Positions 7,449 through 15,785 are shown, counted from the stretch's first letter. The stretch: 16,368 nucleotides of DNA from Verrucomicrobiota bacterium (GCA_014860005.1 JACZKP010000055.1:1-16368); one strand, 5' to 3'. Notes: generated by a model not told the origin, from the sequence alone. A program made the numbers and translations.

Positions 7449-8522
7449 TTACGCCAGCCCAAATTCTTTCTTGTTCTGTTCGCAGGATACCAGCACTGGT
7501 TTGTCGGCGAGCTTGCCCTTGAGCAGGGATTGCTCATCGGCTCCGGTGGTCAGCGGCAGTGCGACTTGGCCACCTTCTGCGGCGGAACGTTGCAGCGCCA
7601 GCATGACCTCAGCGCCGAGACAGGCGTGTTCGAGGTTGCACTGGTGAACCTTCTGGTCATCGTCCAGCCAGTCCGCCATTTCCTGGATATAAGGGGGCAT
7701 GTCGAGGTCGTAACTCATCGCGCCGTCGCCACTTTGTGCGCCACCGCTTTTCGTGACCGCGCGCCAGCCGCCGTTGGTCAGCACTTCGGCAAAACCTTCC
7801 GTGCCCTGCGCGCCGATGCGGTTCTTGCCCCACCACTTGGCGACTTCGGGTTGGTCGGGCGCCCCGGCACCGCACTCATAGATGCCGCGCACGCCGTTGG
7901 CGAATTGCACAAAGCCTGCGATGTAGTCGGGCGAAGGGTGGTTGTCGCTGAACTTCGCGCGGCCAGCAGCTTGCGCCATCGCCCACGTGCCGGGCGAGTA
8001 ATCGTTATACCACATCGAGTAATCAATCATGTGCGACAGCATGTGCGTCATCCAGCCCGTGGCGGTGCCATAAACGGTGTGAACGCGCCCCAGCGCGCCG
8101 CTGGCAACAATCTCCTTAACCTTCTGGTAATGCGTGCCGTAACGGTGCTGGTGACTGACGACGGCTTTCGCACCCGCCTTGCGGATCAAGTCGCGGATGT
8201 TCAAGACCTCCGCGCTGGTAAGCGCGACGGGTTTCTCGAACGCGATGAGCTTTGCGCCGGAATCCAGCGCCGCCCGAATCATCGGCGTGCGGAGATTTGG
8301 CAAGGTGCAAAAGCAAAACACGTCGGGCTTGACCGCCTTGGCGAGCGCGGCGGCATCGGAGCTTTTCTCCGGCCCGCCAAGCTTGGCGGCGGCGTCATCC
8401 AGGCGCTTGGCGTCAATGTCGCAAATGCCGACGACTTTGAATTTGGGGTTGGTGTTGAAACTGGTGGCGTGGTGCATGCCGCGCTTGCCCATGCCGACGA
8501 CGAGGACTTTGTATTGGCTCAT
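7449..8522 (-). CDS. Gfo/Idh/MocA-family NAD(P)-dependent oxidoreductase
   Basis: The predicted product is a cytoplasmic dehydrogenase of 357 residues. The N-terminal Rossmann domain opens with YKVLVVGMGKRGMHH (nucleotide-binding glycine motif at about 10-15) and has an acidic residue after the second strand (GICDIDA). The family signature EKPVAL is at 96-101. The C-terminal alpha/beta domain carries HMIDYSMW, with His164 and Asp167 in the usual catalytic His and Asp positions. The family oxidises or reduces sugars, inositols and nucleotide sugars; the substrate here is unknown. The ATG at 8522 begins directly before the first beta strand; an upstream in-frame start at 8621 would read through the neighbouring terminator. 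It lies 82 bases downstream of the aminotransferase gene on the same strand, and such pairs commonly work on amino sugars, but a terminator separates the two. Confidence 0.93.
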   Translation of the reverse strand: MSQYKVLVVGMGKRGMHHATSFNTNPKFKVVGICDIDAKRLDDAAAKLGGPEKSSDAAALAKAVKPDVFCFCTLPNLRTPMIRAALDSGAKLIAFEKPVALTSAEVLNIRDLIRKAGAKAVVSHQHRYGTHYQKVKEIVASGALGRVHTVYGTATGWMTHMLSHMIDYSMWYNDYSPGTWAMAQAAGRAKFSDNHPSPDYIAGFVQFANGVRGIYECGAGAPDQPEVAKWWGKNRIGAQGTEGFAEVLTNGGWRAVTKSGGAQSGDGAMSYDLDMPPYIQEMADWLDDDQKVHQCNLEHACLGAEVMLALQRSAAEGGQVALPLTTGADEQSLLKGKLADKPVLVSCEQNKKEFGLA

Positions 8523-8553
8523 GTTGAATACGTATTGATGGTTGCGTTTTGTG

Positions 8554-8585
8554 AAAAAGGGCGCGCGGGTATCTCCCGGGCGCCC
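8554..8585 (-). terminator. Intrinsic terminator or attenuator after the aminotransferase gene
   Basis: Minus-strand stem GGGCGCCCGGG (8585-8575), loop AGATA, and stem CCCGCGCGCCC (8569-8559) pair with one mismatch and are followed by TTTTT (8558-8554). The hairpin starts about 20 bases after the aminotransferase stop and ends 31 bases before the oxidoreductase start. It either ends the upstream transcript or reduces read-through to the next gene. Confidence 0.85.
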
Positions 8586-8604
8586 TGTTGGTTTGAAGCT
8601 TTGC

Positions 8605-9789
8605 TTACTTACAGCAGGCACAGGTGGAACCGCTCTGGGCCGGGCCTTTGCCCGCCGGCGCCTGGGTGGCCATTGTGGCGTCCCATTCCTTCACCTTGGC
8701 AATAACGTAGTCCACTTCGTCTTCGCGCAGTTCCGGGAACATGGGCAGACTGATGCAGCAAGCCGCGTTGGCTTCCGCGTTGGTCACCGGACCCACCACG
8801 CGGGCGTCCTTGCCCCACGGATAGCCCGCCTGCTTGTGGATCGCAATGCTGTAATGCGTCTTGGCGTCAATGCCTTCCTTGACCAGGAAATCCACCAACT
8901 GATCGCGCCATTCAACTTTCTTTGTCTCGATGACGTAGAGATGAAACACGTGGCGGTAGCCCGGCAACTCGACCGGCAGATCGAAGGTTTTGCAGTCCTT
9001 CAGTCCGGCAGTGTAGCGGGCGGCCCATTTGCGGCGGGTGTCGTTGTATTCGTCAATGTGCTTGAGCTTCGCGCTCAACACGCCGGCGTGCAGATCGTCG
9101 AGGCGGCTGTTGAAACCGAAGCTGTGGACGTTGCGGGCGGTTGAGCCGTGATTGCGTAACCGCCGTACCGCGGCGTCAACGGCCGCATCGTTCGTCACCA
9201 GCGCGCCGCCGTCGCCGAACGTGCCGAGATTCTTCTGGATGATGAAGCTGGTCGTGGCCACATCGCTGAGATGGCCGATGCGGAAACCCGGGCCGCTCGC
9301 ACCGATGGCTTGCGCGTTGTCTTCGATGACCTTGAGGCCGTGTTTGTCGGCGATCTTCTTGATCGCGTTCATGTCGGCGCACTGACCATAAAGGTGAACC
9401 GGGATGATTGCCTTGGTTTTAGGCGTGATGGCGGCTTCGATTTTCTCGGGACAGATGCATTTCGTCTTGGGACAGCAATCCACCAACACCGCGGTCGCAT
9501 CGGCGATCCAGATTGCTTCCGCTGTGGCGAAGAAGGTATTGGCGTTGGTAATCACTTCATCACCCTTGCCGATGCCCAGCGCCATCAGTGCCAGCCAGAT
9601 GGCATCCGTGCCGTTGGCAAGGCCGACGGCGTATTTCGTGCCATGGTAGGCTGCGAGTTCGGCTTCAAAGCGTTTCAGCACCGGACCCTGCACATAATTC
9701 CCGCTCAACAGCACTTCCTGCATGTTGGCATCAATTTCTTTCTGAATGTTTTTGTATTGGCGAACGTGACCGTAGAATTCAACTTTCAT
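8605..9789 (-). CDS. DegT/DnrJ/EryC1/StrS-family PLP aminotransferase with Cys-rich loop and tail
   Basis: The 394-residue fold-type I aminotransferase is of the sugar aminotransferase family, which transfers an amino group to keto-sugars, often nucleotide-linked. Family landmarks: GLANGTDAIWLAL near 56-68, VIEDNAQAIGA with PLP-contacting Asp157, the catalytic lysine at 186 in SFIIQKNLGTFGDGGA, and the substrate-side motif SRLDDLHAGVL near 228-238. Length to residue 370 is normal for the family. Two oddities: the loop usually written like D-x-D-P-x-T is VDCCPKTKCICPEK (Cys105, 106, 111, 113), and the protein ends in a low-complexity tail with CACC (390-393). The ATG at 9789 begins the typical N-terminus. 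Its neighbours are the oxidoreductase downstream, beyond a terminator, and the MoxR operon upstream and divergent. Confidence 0.92.
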   Translation of the reverse strand: MKVEFYGHVRQYKNIQKEIDANMQEVLLSGNYVQGPVLKRFEAELAAYHGTKYAVGLANGTDAIWLALMALGIGKGDEVITNANTFFATAEAIWIADATAVLVDCCPKTKCICPEKIEAAITPKTKAIIPVHLYGQCADMNAIKKIADKHGLKVIEDNAQAIGASGPGFRIGHLSDVATTSFIIQKNLGTFGDGGALVTNDAAVDAAVRRLRNHGSTARNVHSFGFNSRLDDLHAGVLSAKLKHIDEYNDTRRKWAARYTAGLKDCKTFDLPVELPGYRHVFHLYVIETKKVEWRDQLVDFLVKEGIDAKTHYSIAIHKQAGYPWGKDARVVGPVTNAEANAACCISLPMFPELREDEVDYVIAKVKEWDATMATQAPAGKGPAQSGSTCACCK

Positions 9790-10096
9790 AGTCGGGCAAA
9801 GCTATCGAAGCAATTTTCCGAAACAAGATTTTTGTCGGTGAACTTTTGTGAACCCGTTCATTTCCCGCGGTAATTTACACGTGGCTCGAAGCGCGGTGAG
9901 CGCCAATAACTTGCATTTCAGGATATTCGGTTCGGACGCCGCAAGCCAGCGGCCGGAAATTTGGTCGCGTTAAGTGCGCCCGCAAATTAACATTCTCCCA
10001 TGATGCGACGACCCCAACGGCCCCGGCCCCGCCTGACAACCGGCAACTTTTATTGGAAACTTTCCCGATCCGGCATTGTTTGACCTCCCAAAAGCG
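9790..10096. other. Divergent intergenic region between aminotransferase and moxR-like gene
   Basis: These 307 bases should hold promoters in both directions, but no clear -35/-10 pair is visible. The one pattern noted is a direct repeat of GTGAAC at 9838-9843 and 9848-9853 (GTTCAC on the aminotransferase strand), 10 bases apart centre to centre, about 50-65 bases upstream of the aminotransferase start. That spacing places both sites on one face of the helix and could be an operator. No RNA gene was recognised. Confidence 0.4.
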
Positions 10097-11047
10097 ATGA
10101 CGACCATCACTCCTCCGGCGGCGCGCGCGATTTACCAACGCATCGCCGACAACATCGCCCGCGTCATGCAGGGACAATCCGGCGCCACGCGCAAGCTGCT
10201 CGCCGCGCTGGCCAGCGGTGGGCACGTGTTGCTCGAAGATTTCCCCGGCACCGGCAAGACCACGCTGGCCAAGGCGCTGGCGCGCTCGCTGGACGCGAAG
10301 TTCAAGCGGGTGCAGTTCACCCCGGACCTGTTGCCCTCGGACATCCTCGGTGTTTCCATTTTTAACCAGCGCGACCAGCGCTTCTTTTTCCACGAAGGGC
10401 CGGTCTTCACCAACATCCTCCTCGCTGATGAAATCAACCGCGCCTCGCCGCGCACGCAATCGGCCCTGCTGGAGGCGATGGGGGAGGGGCAGGTGAGCGT
10501 GGACGGCGAGCGGCGCGATCTGGCCAATTTGTTCTTCGTCATTGCCACCCAGAATCCGGTTGAGTTTCGCGGCACGTATCCGTTACCCGAGGCGCAGATG
10601 GACCGGTTTGCCATGCAGTTTACCCTCGGCTACGTGCAACCTGCCGAGGAAGTCGCCATTCTCAGCGCGCAGCAGCACAATCATCCGCTTGACCAATTGA
10701 CCTCCTGCGCCTCGTTGGCGGACGTGCTCGCGCTCAAACACGCCGCCGAGGACGTGCGCATCAGCGAGGAGTTGAAGCGTTACGTCGTGGAACTGGTCGC
10801 CGCCACCCGGGCGACCACCGGTGTGCAACTGGGGGCCAGCCCGCGCGCTTCCATCGCCCTGATGAAAGCGGCGCAGGCGCTGGCGTTGTTTGACGGACTG
10901 GACTTCGTGACCCCCGAGCAGGTGCAGGAACTCGCCGTGCCAGTCATCGCCCACCGGCTGGTCATGGAACCGCAGGCGCGCTTCTCCGGCCTCACGGCGC
11001 GGGGCGTGGTGGAGGACGTGGTGAAGAAGATCAAAGTGCCGGCATAA
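10097..11047 (+). CDS. MoxR-family AAA+ ATPase
   Basis: This 316-residue cytoplasmic AAA+ ATPase of the MoxR group is thought to be a chaperone that uses ATP to remodel or activate partner proteins. Walker A is FPGTGKTT at about 49-56, Walker B is LLADEINR at 108-115, sensor 1 is IATQNP at 149-154, and sensor-2-like GASPRAS is in the C-terminal helical lid. LLPSDILGVSIF and GPVFTNILLADEINRA are typical of the group. The ATG at 10097 is preferred; a TTG at 10076 would add seven residues. It is the first gene of a MoxR, DUF58, transglutaminase series on the plus strand, an arrangement seen across many phyla. The spacer to the next gene (114 bases) is longer than usual for this cluster. Confidence 0.94.
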   Translation: MTTITPPAARAIYQRIADNIARVMQGQSGATRKLLAALASGGHVLLEDFPGTGKTTLAKALARSLDAKFKRVQFTPDLLPSDILGVSIFNQRDQRFFFHEGPVFTNILLADEINRASPRTQSALLEAMGEGQVSVDGERRDLANLFFVIATQNPVEFRGTYPLPEAQMDRFAMQFTLGYVQPAEEVAILSAQQHNHPLDQLTSCASLADVLALKHAAEDVRISEELKRYVVELVAATRATTGVQLGASPRASIALMKAAQALALFDGLDFVTPEQVQELAVPVIAHRLVMEPQARFSGLTARGVVEDVVKKIKVPA

Positions 11048-11051
11048 CTGA

Positions 11052-11079
11052 AATGAAGAAGGCAGAATGAAGAAGGGAG
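11052..11079. repeat. Two 14-bp purine-rich tandem units in the moxR/DUF58 spacer
   Basis: AATGAAGAAGGCAG (11052-11065) is followed at once by AATGAAGAAGGGAG (11066-11079), one mismatch. The purine-rich run extends a few bases further. It starts five bases after the moxR-like stop codon. Confidence 0.7.
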
Positions 11080-11161
11080 AAGTCAGTTTCTGCTGGGGCG
11101 TCAATCGGACTCGAATTCCTTCATTGGTCATGGTTCACCCGGGATTTCACAGCCAACGCCG

Positions 11162-12508
11162 ATGAGCCCCATCTTCCGCTTCCTCTATCTGTTTTACCGC
11201 GTGTTTTCGGGCGGACGGTTTTGGGCCGTGCGGCGTTTCACCCGGACGGGGCTGGCGGTGCTGGGTGCGTTCATGGTGAGCGGGCTGATGGGTTTTGATA
11301 CGGAAAACTCGGTGGCCTATCAGGCCTTTGCGCTGACCCTGGGGCTTCTGCTCGTGGGCTTCGTGGGCGGTCTGCGGTTCAAACTGCGGTTCTCCGCGGA
11401 ACGCACGCTGCCACGCTTTGGCACCGTCGGGCAGCCGCTGCGCTACCGCGTCGCGCTTACGAACCCCAACAAGAAGACGCAGGCCGGCCTCACACTGCTG
11501 GAGAATCTGGCCGATCCGCGACCCTCGTTCCAGGAGTGGAAGGCGTTGCAAATGGACGATGAGAAGCATCTGCGCCCGTTCAGCCTGGTGCGGCGGCGGC
11601 GCACCAATCCTTTCAAACCGGCGATCCTCAAGGAAACCGCGGTGCCGCCCATTCCCTCGCAGCAGACCGTGGCTGTATCCGTGGAGATTGTTCCGTTGCG
11701 CCGCGGCATCCTGCGGTTTGCCGGCGTAACCTTGGCGCGCACCGATCCGCTCGGATTGTTCCGCGCGACGGCCAGAGTGGCAGCGCCGCAGACGGTGCTG
11801 ATTTTGCCCAAACGTTATCTCCTCCCGCCCATCGCGCTGCCGGGGGCGATGAAGTATCAGCAAGGCGGCGTGGCCCTGGCGTCCAACGTCGGCCAGAGCG
11901 ATGAATTTGTCGCGTTGCGCGATTACCGGCGCGGGGATCCGATCCGGCATATTCACTGGCGGAGCTGGGCGCGCACCGGAAAGCCGATTGTGAAGGAATT
12001 CGAGGATGAGTTTTTCGTGCGGCATGCGCTGGTGCTGGACACATTCACGGACCGCCCGCACACAGACCTGTTCGAGGAAGCGGTATCTGTTGCCGCCTCG
12101 TTTGCCTGCACGGTGTTGACGCAGGAATCGTTGCTGGACCTGTTATTCGTGGGCGCGCAGGCGTATTGTTTTACCGCCGGACGCGGACTGGCGCATGCGG
12201 ATCAGATGTTGGAGATTCTGGCATCGGTGCGTCCCTGCCGTGAACAACCGTTGGCCACGCTCGAGGAACTGGTGATCAATCACGCCAGCACCGTGAGCGG
12301 CTGCATCTGTGTGTTGCTGGCATGGGATAAGGCGCGGCAGGAACTGGTCAAGAAGCTCAAGGTCATGGGTCTGCCGGTGCTGGTCTTGGTCGTCACGCCG
12401 ACCGGTGAAATGAAAGCGCTGGAGCCCGGCCCGATGCGTGACGAGCCGGATCGTTTCCACGTGCTGGAAATGGGACGAATTGAAGAACAGTTGGCCGTGC
12501 TGACATGA
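11162..12508 (+). CDS. DUF58-domain membrane-anchored protein
   Basis: The product is 448 residues. Two hydrophobic segments near the N-terminus (about 30-45 and 53-71) anchor it, followed by a beta-rich region (about 75-215) and the DUF58 core. The hallmark is GQSDEFVALRDYRRGDPIRHIHW at about 244-266, then KPIVKEFEDEF and a von Willebrand A-like tail beginning HALVLDTFTD. DUF58 proteins are usually encoded with MoxR ATPases and are believed to be their partners, but the molecular role is not established. It is the second gene of the cluster. The ATG at 11162 opens a sensible N-terminus (MSPIFRFLYLFYRVF). It is preceded by 114 bases of spacer and followed by 109 bases that hold degenerate AACATC-like text and no gene. 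Confidence 0.92.
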   Translation: MSPIFRFLYLFYRVFSGGRFWAVRRFTRTGLAVLGAFMVSGLMGFDTENSVAYQAFALTLGLLLVGFVGGLRFKLRFSAERTLPRFGTVGQPLRYRVALTNPNKKTQAGLTLLENLADPRPSFQEWKALQMDDEKHLRPFSLVRRRRTNPFKPAILKETAVPPIPSQQTVAVSVEIVPLRRGILRFAGVTLARTDPLGLFRATARVAAPQTVLILPKRYLLPPIALPGAMKYQQGGVALASNVGQSDEFVALRDYRRGDPIRHIHWRSWARTGKPIVKEFEDEFFVRHALVLDTFTDRPHTDLFEEAVSVAASFACTVLTQESLLDLLFVGAQAYCFTAGRGLAHADQMLEILASVRPCREQPLATLEELVINHASTVSGCICVLLAWDKARQELVKKLKVMGLPVLVLVVTPTGEMKALEPGPMRDEPDRFHVLEMGRIEEQLAVLT

Positions 12509-12617
12509 GCAATATCCAACATCAAACCTCGAACGTTCGCCACCCAGGAGCACTGCGCCCGGCAAGTCATTCCACGCGGGGCGTTGATTGTTGGTTAATT
12601 GATGTTCCGTTTGTCCC

Positions 12618-14735
12618 ATGAAACCTCCGCCTCTCCTGCTCGGTGCGGTGTTGCTCTTCTGGGGCTGGCAATCGGAGTTTCTCATCCTGGGCGGAATCCT
12701 GGCCGCCGGCCTGGAAGGTGCGCGGTTGACGCGGACGCGCTGGGAGTTTTCGGACGAAGACTTCAGCCGCTTCTGGACGTTTTGCAGCCTGATGTTTCTG
12801 GCCGCCCTGGTTTATGCTTTCACCGCCAATGACGGTCCGGCCAGCTTCGGCAGTTTCTTTCAGAATCCTAACTTCGCCACGCAGCGTAGCGCGGGCGCCT
12901 CGAGCACCCGTACCGCCTCCGCCATCCTGCGCTGGGTGCCGATCATTTTTTACCCGTTCATTGCGGCGCAAATCTTCAGCACGCGCGACAAGATTCCGCT
13001 GACGACGATCTCGCTGATCATGCGGCAGCGACAGAAGAAAGCCCGGTTGCTGGGCCAGCCCGTCACGGCGGAGCCTGGCTTCCACGCGGGCTATCCGTAT
13101 TTCGCCGCGTGTCTGCTGGCCGCCAGCGTCCATTCCGCGGAGGACAACAGCTTTTTCTGGGGCTTGTGCGTGCTGCTCGCGTGGGCGCTTTGGGCCCATA
13201 GGTCGCGGCGCTTTGCGGTCGCGGTGTGGGCGACTGCGTTGCTGGCAGCCATCGCGCTCGGCTTCGCCGGGCAGCGCAGTGTCGGCCAGTTGCAGCGTTA
13301 TCTGGAGCACATCAACCCGCAGTGGTTCGCGCGGTTCATGCGACGCGGTTTCGGCTTCGATCCCATGCAAAGCCGGACCGCGCTGGGGAGCGTGGGTGAA
13401 CTGAAGACCTCGGGGGCAATCATCATCCGGCTGGAGCCGAAGGATGGCAGCCCGCCGCCAACTTATCTGCGCCAGGCCAGCTATCGTTCCTACCGGACTC
13501 CCATTTGGTTTGCGGGCGGCTCCCTGGACGACTTCACGTTCATTCCCGAATCACCACCCAACAGCTTCATCTGGCCGCTGTTGCCGGACAAAACCAACAC
13601 CGCCGCCGTGAGCATTGCCAGCTACCTGGACGGACGGCGAGGACTGCTGCCGTTGCCGATGGGCAGCGGGCGGTTGGAGCAATTGAACGTAATCGAACTC
13701 AAGAAGAATCTCACCGGCGCCGTCCTGGCGAGCGGACCGGGACTGGCGGTCTTTGACGCCCTCTACGGTCCCGGCGCAACGATTGATTCGCCTCCGGAGC
13801 CGGACTTGGACTTGAACATTCCCGACCGCGAAATCCCGGCCCTGGATACGGTGATTGAGGAAATGAATCTGCGCGCGCAAAGCCCCGCGCAGGTGCTGCA
13901 AACGCTCAGTGGCTTCTTTGCCGACCAATTCACCTATAGCACCTGGCAAGGGCCCGTCCGCATCCGCAGCACCAATGATACGCCGTTAAGCCGGTTTCTG
14001 CTGACCACCCGCAGTGGCCATTGTGAATACTTCGCCACGGCCACGGTGTTGCTGCTGCGCCGCCTCGAAATCCCGGCGCGCTACGCCGTGGGCTTTGCCG
14101 TGCATGAAAGTTCGGGAAACAATTACGTGGTGCGCCTGCGGGACGCGCACGCCTGGACGCTGGTCTGGGATGAAGGCCGGCAAATCTGGCACGAGTTTGA
14201 CACCACCCCGGCGTCATGGATCCAGGAGGAGTCCAGGAATCCCTCGCCGTGGCGCTGGCTGTCCGATACGTGGTCACGGGTCAAATTCGAGATCGCCAAA
14301 TTCCGCTGGGGCCAGAGTCGCGTGCGGCAATACCTCGTCTGGGTGCTGGTCCCGGTGCTCGCTTTGCTGCTGTATCAAATCATTGTCCGCAGCAGCCGGC
14401 GACGGCGACGCGAGAAACCGCGTGAAGCCGATGCTGATTTCATCTGGCCCGGACTTGATTCGGAGTTTTACGTCCTCGAAAAGCGCCTCACCGCGCGCGG
14501 CGTGCCCCGGGCCGTAGGTGAACCATTGTCGGCGTGGCTCGAACGGGTGGCGGACGCGCCGGGCCTGGTGGATCTTCGCGCCTCGCTGCGTGAATTGTTG
14601 CGGCTGCACTATCGCTATCGGTTCGATCCGCTGGGCTTGAGTGCCGCCGAGCGGGCCACTCTGTCGGACGCGGCGAAGGCGTGCTTGGTAAACTTGTCCC
14701 GGGCGGAGCGAACCCCGATCGCCGCCGGAAAGTGA
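12618..14735 (+). CDS. Membrane transglutaminase-like protein (TgpA/DUF3488 type)
   Basis: The product is 705 residues. The N-terminal half is membrane-embedded, with hydrophobic stretches at about 5-30, 52-70, 104-120, 160-172, 178-193 and 198-216. The transglutaminase domain then carries a full papain-like triad: Cys469 in RSGHCEYFA, His511 in RDAHAWTLVW and Asp528 in EFDTTP. One more hydrophobic segment at about 573-590 (VWVLVPVLALLLYQIIV) is followed by a basic patch and a C-terminal domain of about 100 residues, probably cytoplasmic. The catalytic domain should face the periplasm. TgpA-like proteins occur with MoxR and DUF58 genes; the natural substrate is unknown. The order here, moxR, DUF58, transglutaminase, is canonical. 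The ATG at 12618 precedes the first helix (MKPPPLLLGAVLLFW). Confidence 0.93.
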   Translation: MKPPPLLLGAVLLFWGWQSEFLILGGILAAGLEGARLTRTRWEFSDEDFSRFWTFCSLMFLAALVYAFTANDGPASFGSFFQNPNFATQRSAGASSTRTASAILRWVPIIFYPFIAAQIFSTRDKIPLTTISLIMRQRQKKARLLGQPVTAEPGFHAGYPYFAACLLAASVHSAEDNSFFWGLCVLLAWALWAHRSRRFAVAVWATALLAAIALGFAGQRSVGQLQRYLEHINPQWFARFMRRGFGFDPMQSRTALGSVGELKTSGAIIIRLEPKDGSPPPTYLRQASYRSYRTPIWFAGGSLDDFTFIPESPPNSFIWPLLPDKTNTAAVSIASYLDGRRGLLPLPMGSGRLEQLNVIELKKNLTGAVLASGPGLAVFDALYGPGATIDSPPEPDLDLNIPDREIPALDTVIEEMNLRAQSPAQVLQTLSGFFADQFTYSTWQGPVRIRSTNDTPLSRFLLTTRSGHCEYFATATVLLLRRLEIPARYAVGFAVHESSGNNYVVRLRDAHAWTLVWDEGRQIWHEFDTTPASWIQEESRNPSPWRWLSDTWSRVKFEIAKFRWGQSRVRQYLVWVLVPVLALLLYQIIVRSSRRRRREKPREADADFIWPGLDSEFYVLEKRLTARGVPRAVGEPLSAWLERVADAPGLVDLRASLRELLRLHYRYRFDPLGLSAAERATLSDAAKACLVNLSRAERTPIAAGK

Positions 14736-14760
14736 AATTGGACCGGGCGCGCGAAACACG

Positions 14761-14817
14761 GACAGGGAAGCTCGCCGGAGTTGCGGCGCACCTCAGCCGG
14801 GAAAGCTTTTCCCTGTC
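14761..14817. repeat. Inverted repeat in the tadA leader
   Basis: GACAGGGAA (14761-14769) and TTCCCTGTC (14809-14817) are perfect 9-base arms around a 39-base GC-rich loop. They lie between the transglutaminase stop and the tadA start. There is no T-tract, so it is not an obvious terminator. Confidence 0.5.
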
Positions 14818-14848
14818 GCCGCCCGCCGTGCGTTATTAGCCTGAAGTC

Positions 14849-15349
14849 ATGGACGAACCCATCATTGATCTGCAAAGCGATGATTACTTCATGCAGGAAG
14901 CGTTACGGCAGGCCGCGCGTGCCTACGAGGCGGAAGAGGTGCCAGTCGGCGCCGTGATCGTGCGCGAGGGCCGCATCATCGCGCGGGCGCATAATCAGGT
15001 GGAACTGCTCAAGGACGCCACCGCCCATGCCGAGATGCTCGCCATCACGCAGGCGGAGCAGGCAGTCGGCGATTGGCGGCTCACGGATTGCACGCTCTAC
15101 GCCACCAAGGAACCGTGCCCGATGTGCGCGGGCGCCATTGTCCATGTGCGGCTGGCCCGCGTGGTGTTCGGTGCGAGCGATGCCAAAGGCGGCGCGGCGG
15201 GCAGTGTGTTGAATCTCCTCCAGTTTCCAACCTTGAACCACCGTTGCACCATTACAGCCGGTGTGCGCGAAGCCGAGTGCCGTGGGTTGCTCCAGAGCTT
15301 TTTTGCCGCGCAGCGATTGGGCAAAACGAAGCCCGCAAACGGCGGTTAA
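14849..15349 (+). CDS. tadA: tRNA adenosine(34) deaminase TadA
   Basis: The 166-residue product deaminates adenosine at the wobble position of tRNA-Arg(ACG) to inosine, an essential reaction in most bacteria. Zinc cytidine-deaminase motifs are complete: His60-Ala-Glu62 (AHAEMLAI) and Cys90-x-x-Cys93 (EPCPMCAGA), with Glu62 as the proton shuttle. VPVGAVIV upstream and RVVFGASDAKGGAAGS downstream are typical of TadA rather than other deaminases. ATG 14849 gives about ten residues before the usual MQEAL start, which is within normal variation. It is convergent with the CBM48 gene, with only 19 bases between stop codons and no clear terminator. Confidence 0.95.
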   Translation: MDEPIIDLQSDDYFMQEALRQAARAYEAEEVPVGAVIVREGRIIARAHNQVELLKDATAHAEMLAITQAEQAVGDWRLTDCTLYATKEPCPMCAGAIVHVRLARVVFGASDAKGGAAGSVLNLLQFPTLNHRCTITAGVREAECRGLLQSFFAAQRLGKTKPANGG

Positions 15350-15368
15350 GGCGGGGAGCGGGCCGGCG

Positions 15369-15686
15369 TCAACTCACGGCGACCAGCGAAACCTTCTCCC
15401 CCTGATGGTCGCGGGCAATGCCATGTGCTTTCGGGTCGAGCACGGGTTTGCCATCCACGAGAAACCGGTAGTGGTGATGGCCGTGGGGCAGCGGCAGATG
15501 AATCTGCCAGGCGCCGTCCGGCTGACGTTTGAGCGGGTGCGCGACCGGATCCCAGTCGTTGAAATCGCCGGTGATGAAAACTTCTTTCGCGCCCGGGGCC
15601 CGGCAGACGAAGTTGACCGGCTTGGCCATTTTCCTGGCGGAATAACGATCGGCGGCCGGCCGGAAAGGAACATGCGGATGGTACAT
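15369..15686 (-). CDS. Stand-alone CBM48 / isoamylase early-set (glycogen-binding-like) protein
   Basis: The 105-residue product consists almost only of a CBM48/AMPK-beta-type glycogen-binding fold. VNFVCRAPGAKEVFITGDFNDWDP (about 24-47) contains the conserved GDFNDW core, and HHYRFLVDGKPVLDP (71-85) is the second signature. The catalytic domain that such modules normally accompany is absent and not encoded nearby, so it may bind glycogen or starch-like glucan on its own or serve as a partner subunit. No signal peptide is present, so it is probably cytoplasmic. The ATG at 15686 was chosen; a TTG four codons upstream (15698) is possible, as is an internal ATG at residue 20. It is convergent with tadA. 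Confidence 0.85.
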   Translation of the reverse strand: MYHPHVPFRPAADRYSARKMAKPVNFVCRAPGAKEVFITGDFNDWDPVAHPLKRQPDGAWQIHLPLPHGHHHYRFLVDGKPVLDPKAHGIARDHQGEKVSLVAVS

Positions 15687-15785
15687 CTTGTGTGACAATA
15701 CAACTTGAAATTGACGCTTACATGCTTGGTTTGTTCGCCTCTTTCAGACGCGCGATAAGCAACCACAGGACAAATCCCCGCGCAA

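Noticed and set aside
12567..13370. 267-codon minus-strand frame opposite the transglutaminase gene
   Set aside because: Arg/Gln/Glu-rich shadow of the membrane region; the sense strand encodes hydrophobic helices and the catalytic triad.
15331..15363. GCCCGC / GCGGGC inverted repeat between tadA and the CBM48 gene as a bidirectional terminator
   Set aside because: Six-base arms, a long loop and no T-tract on either side.
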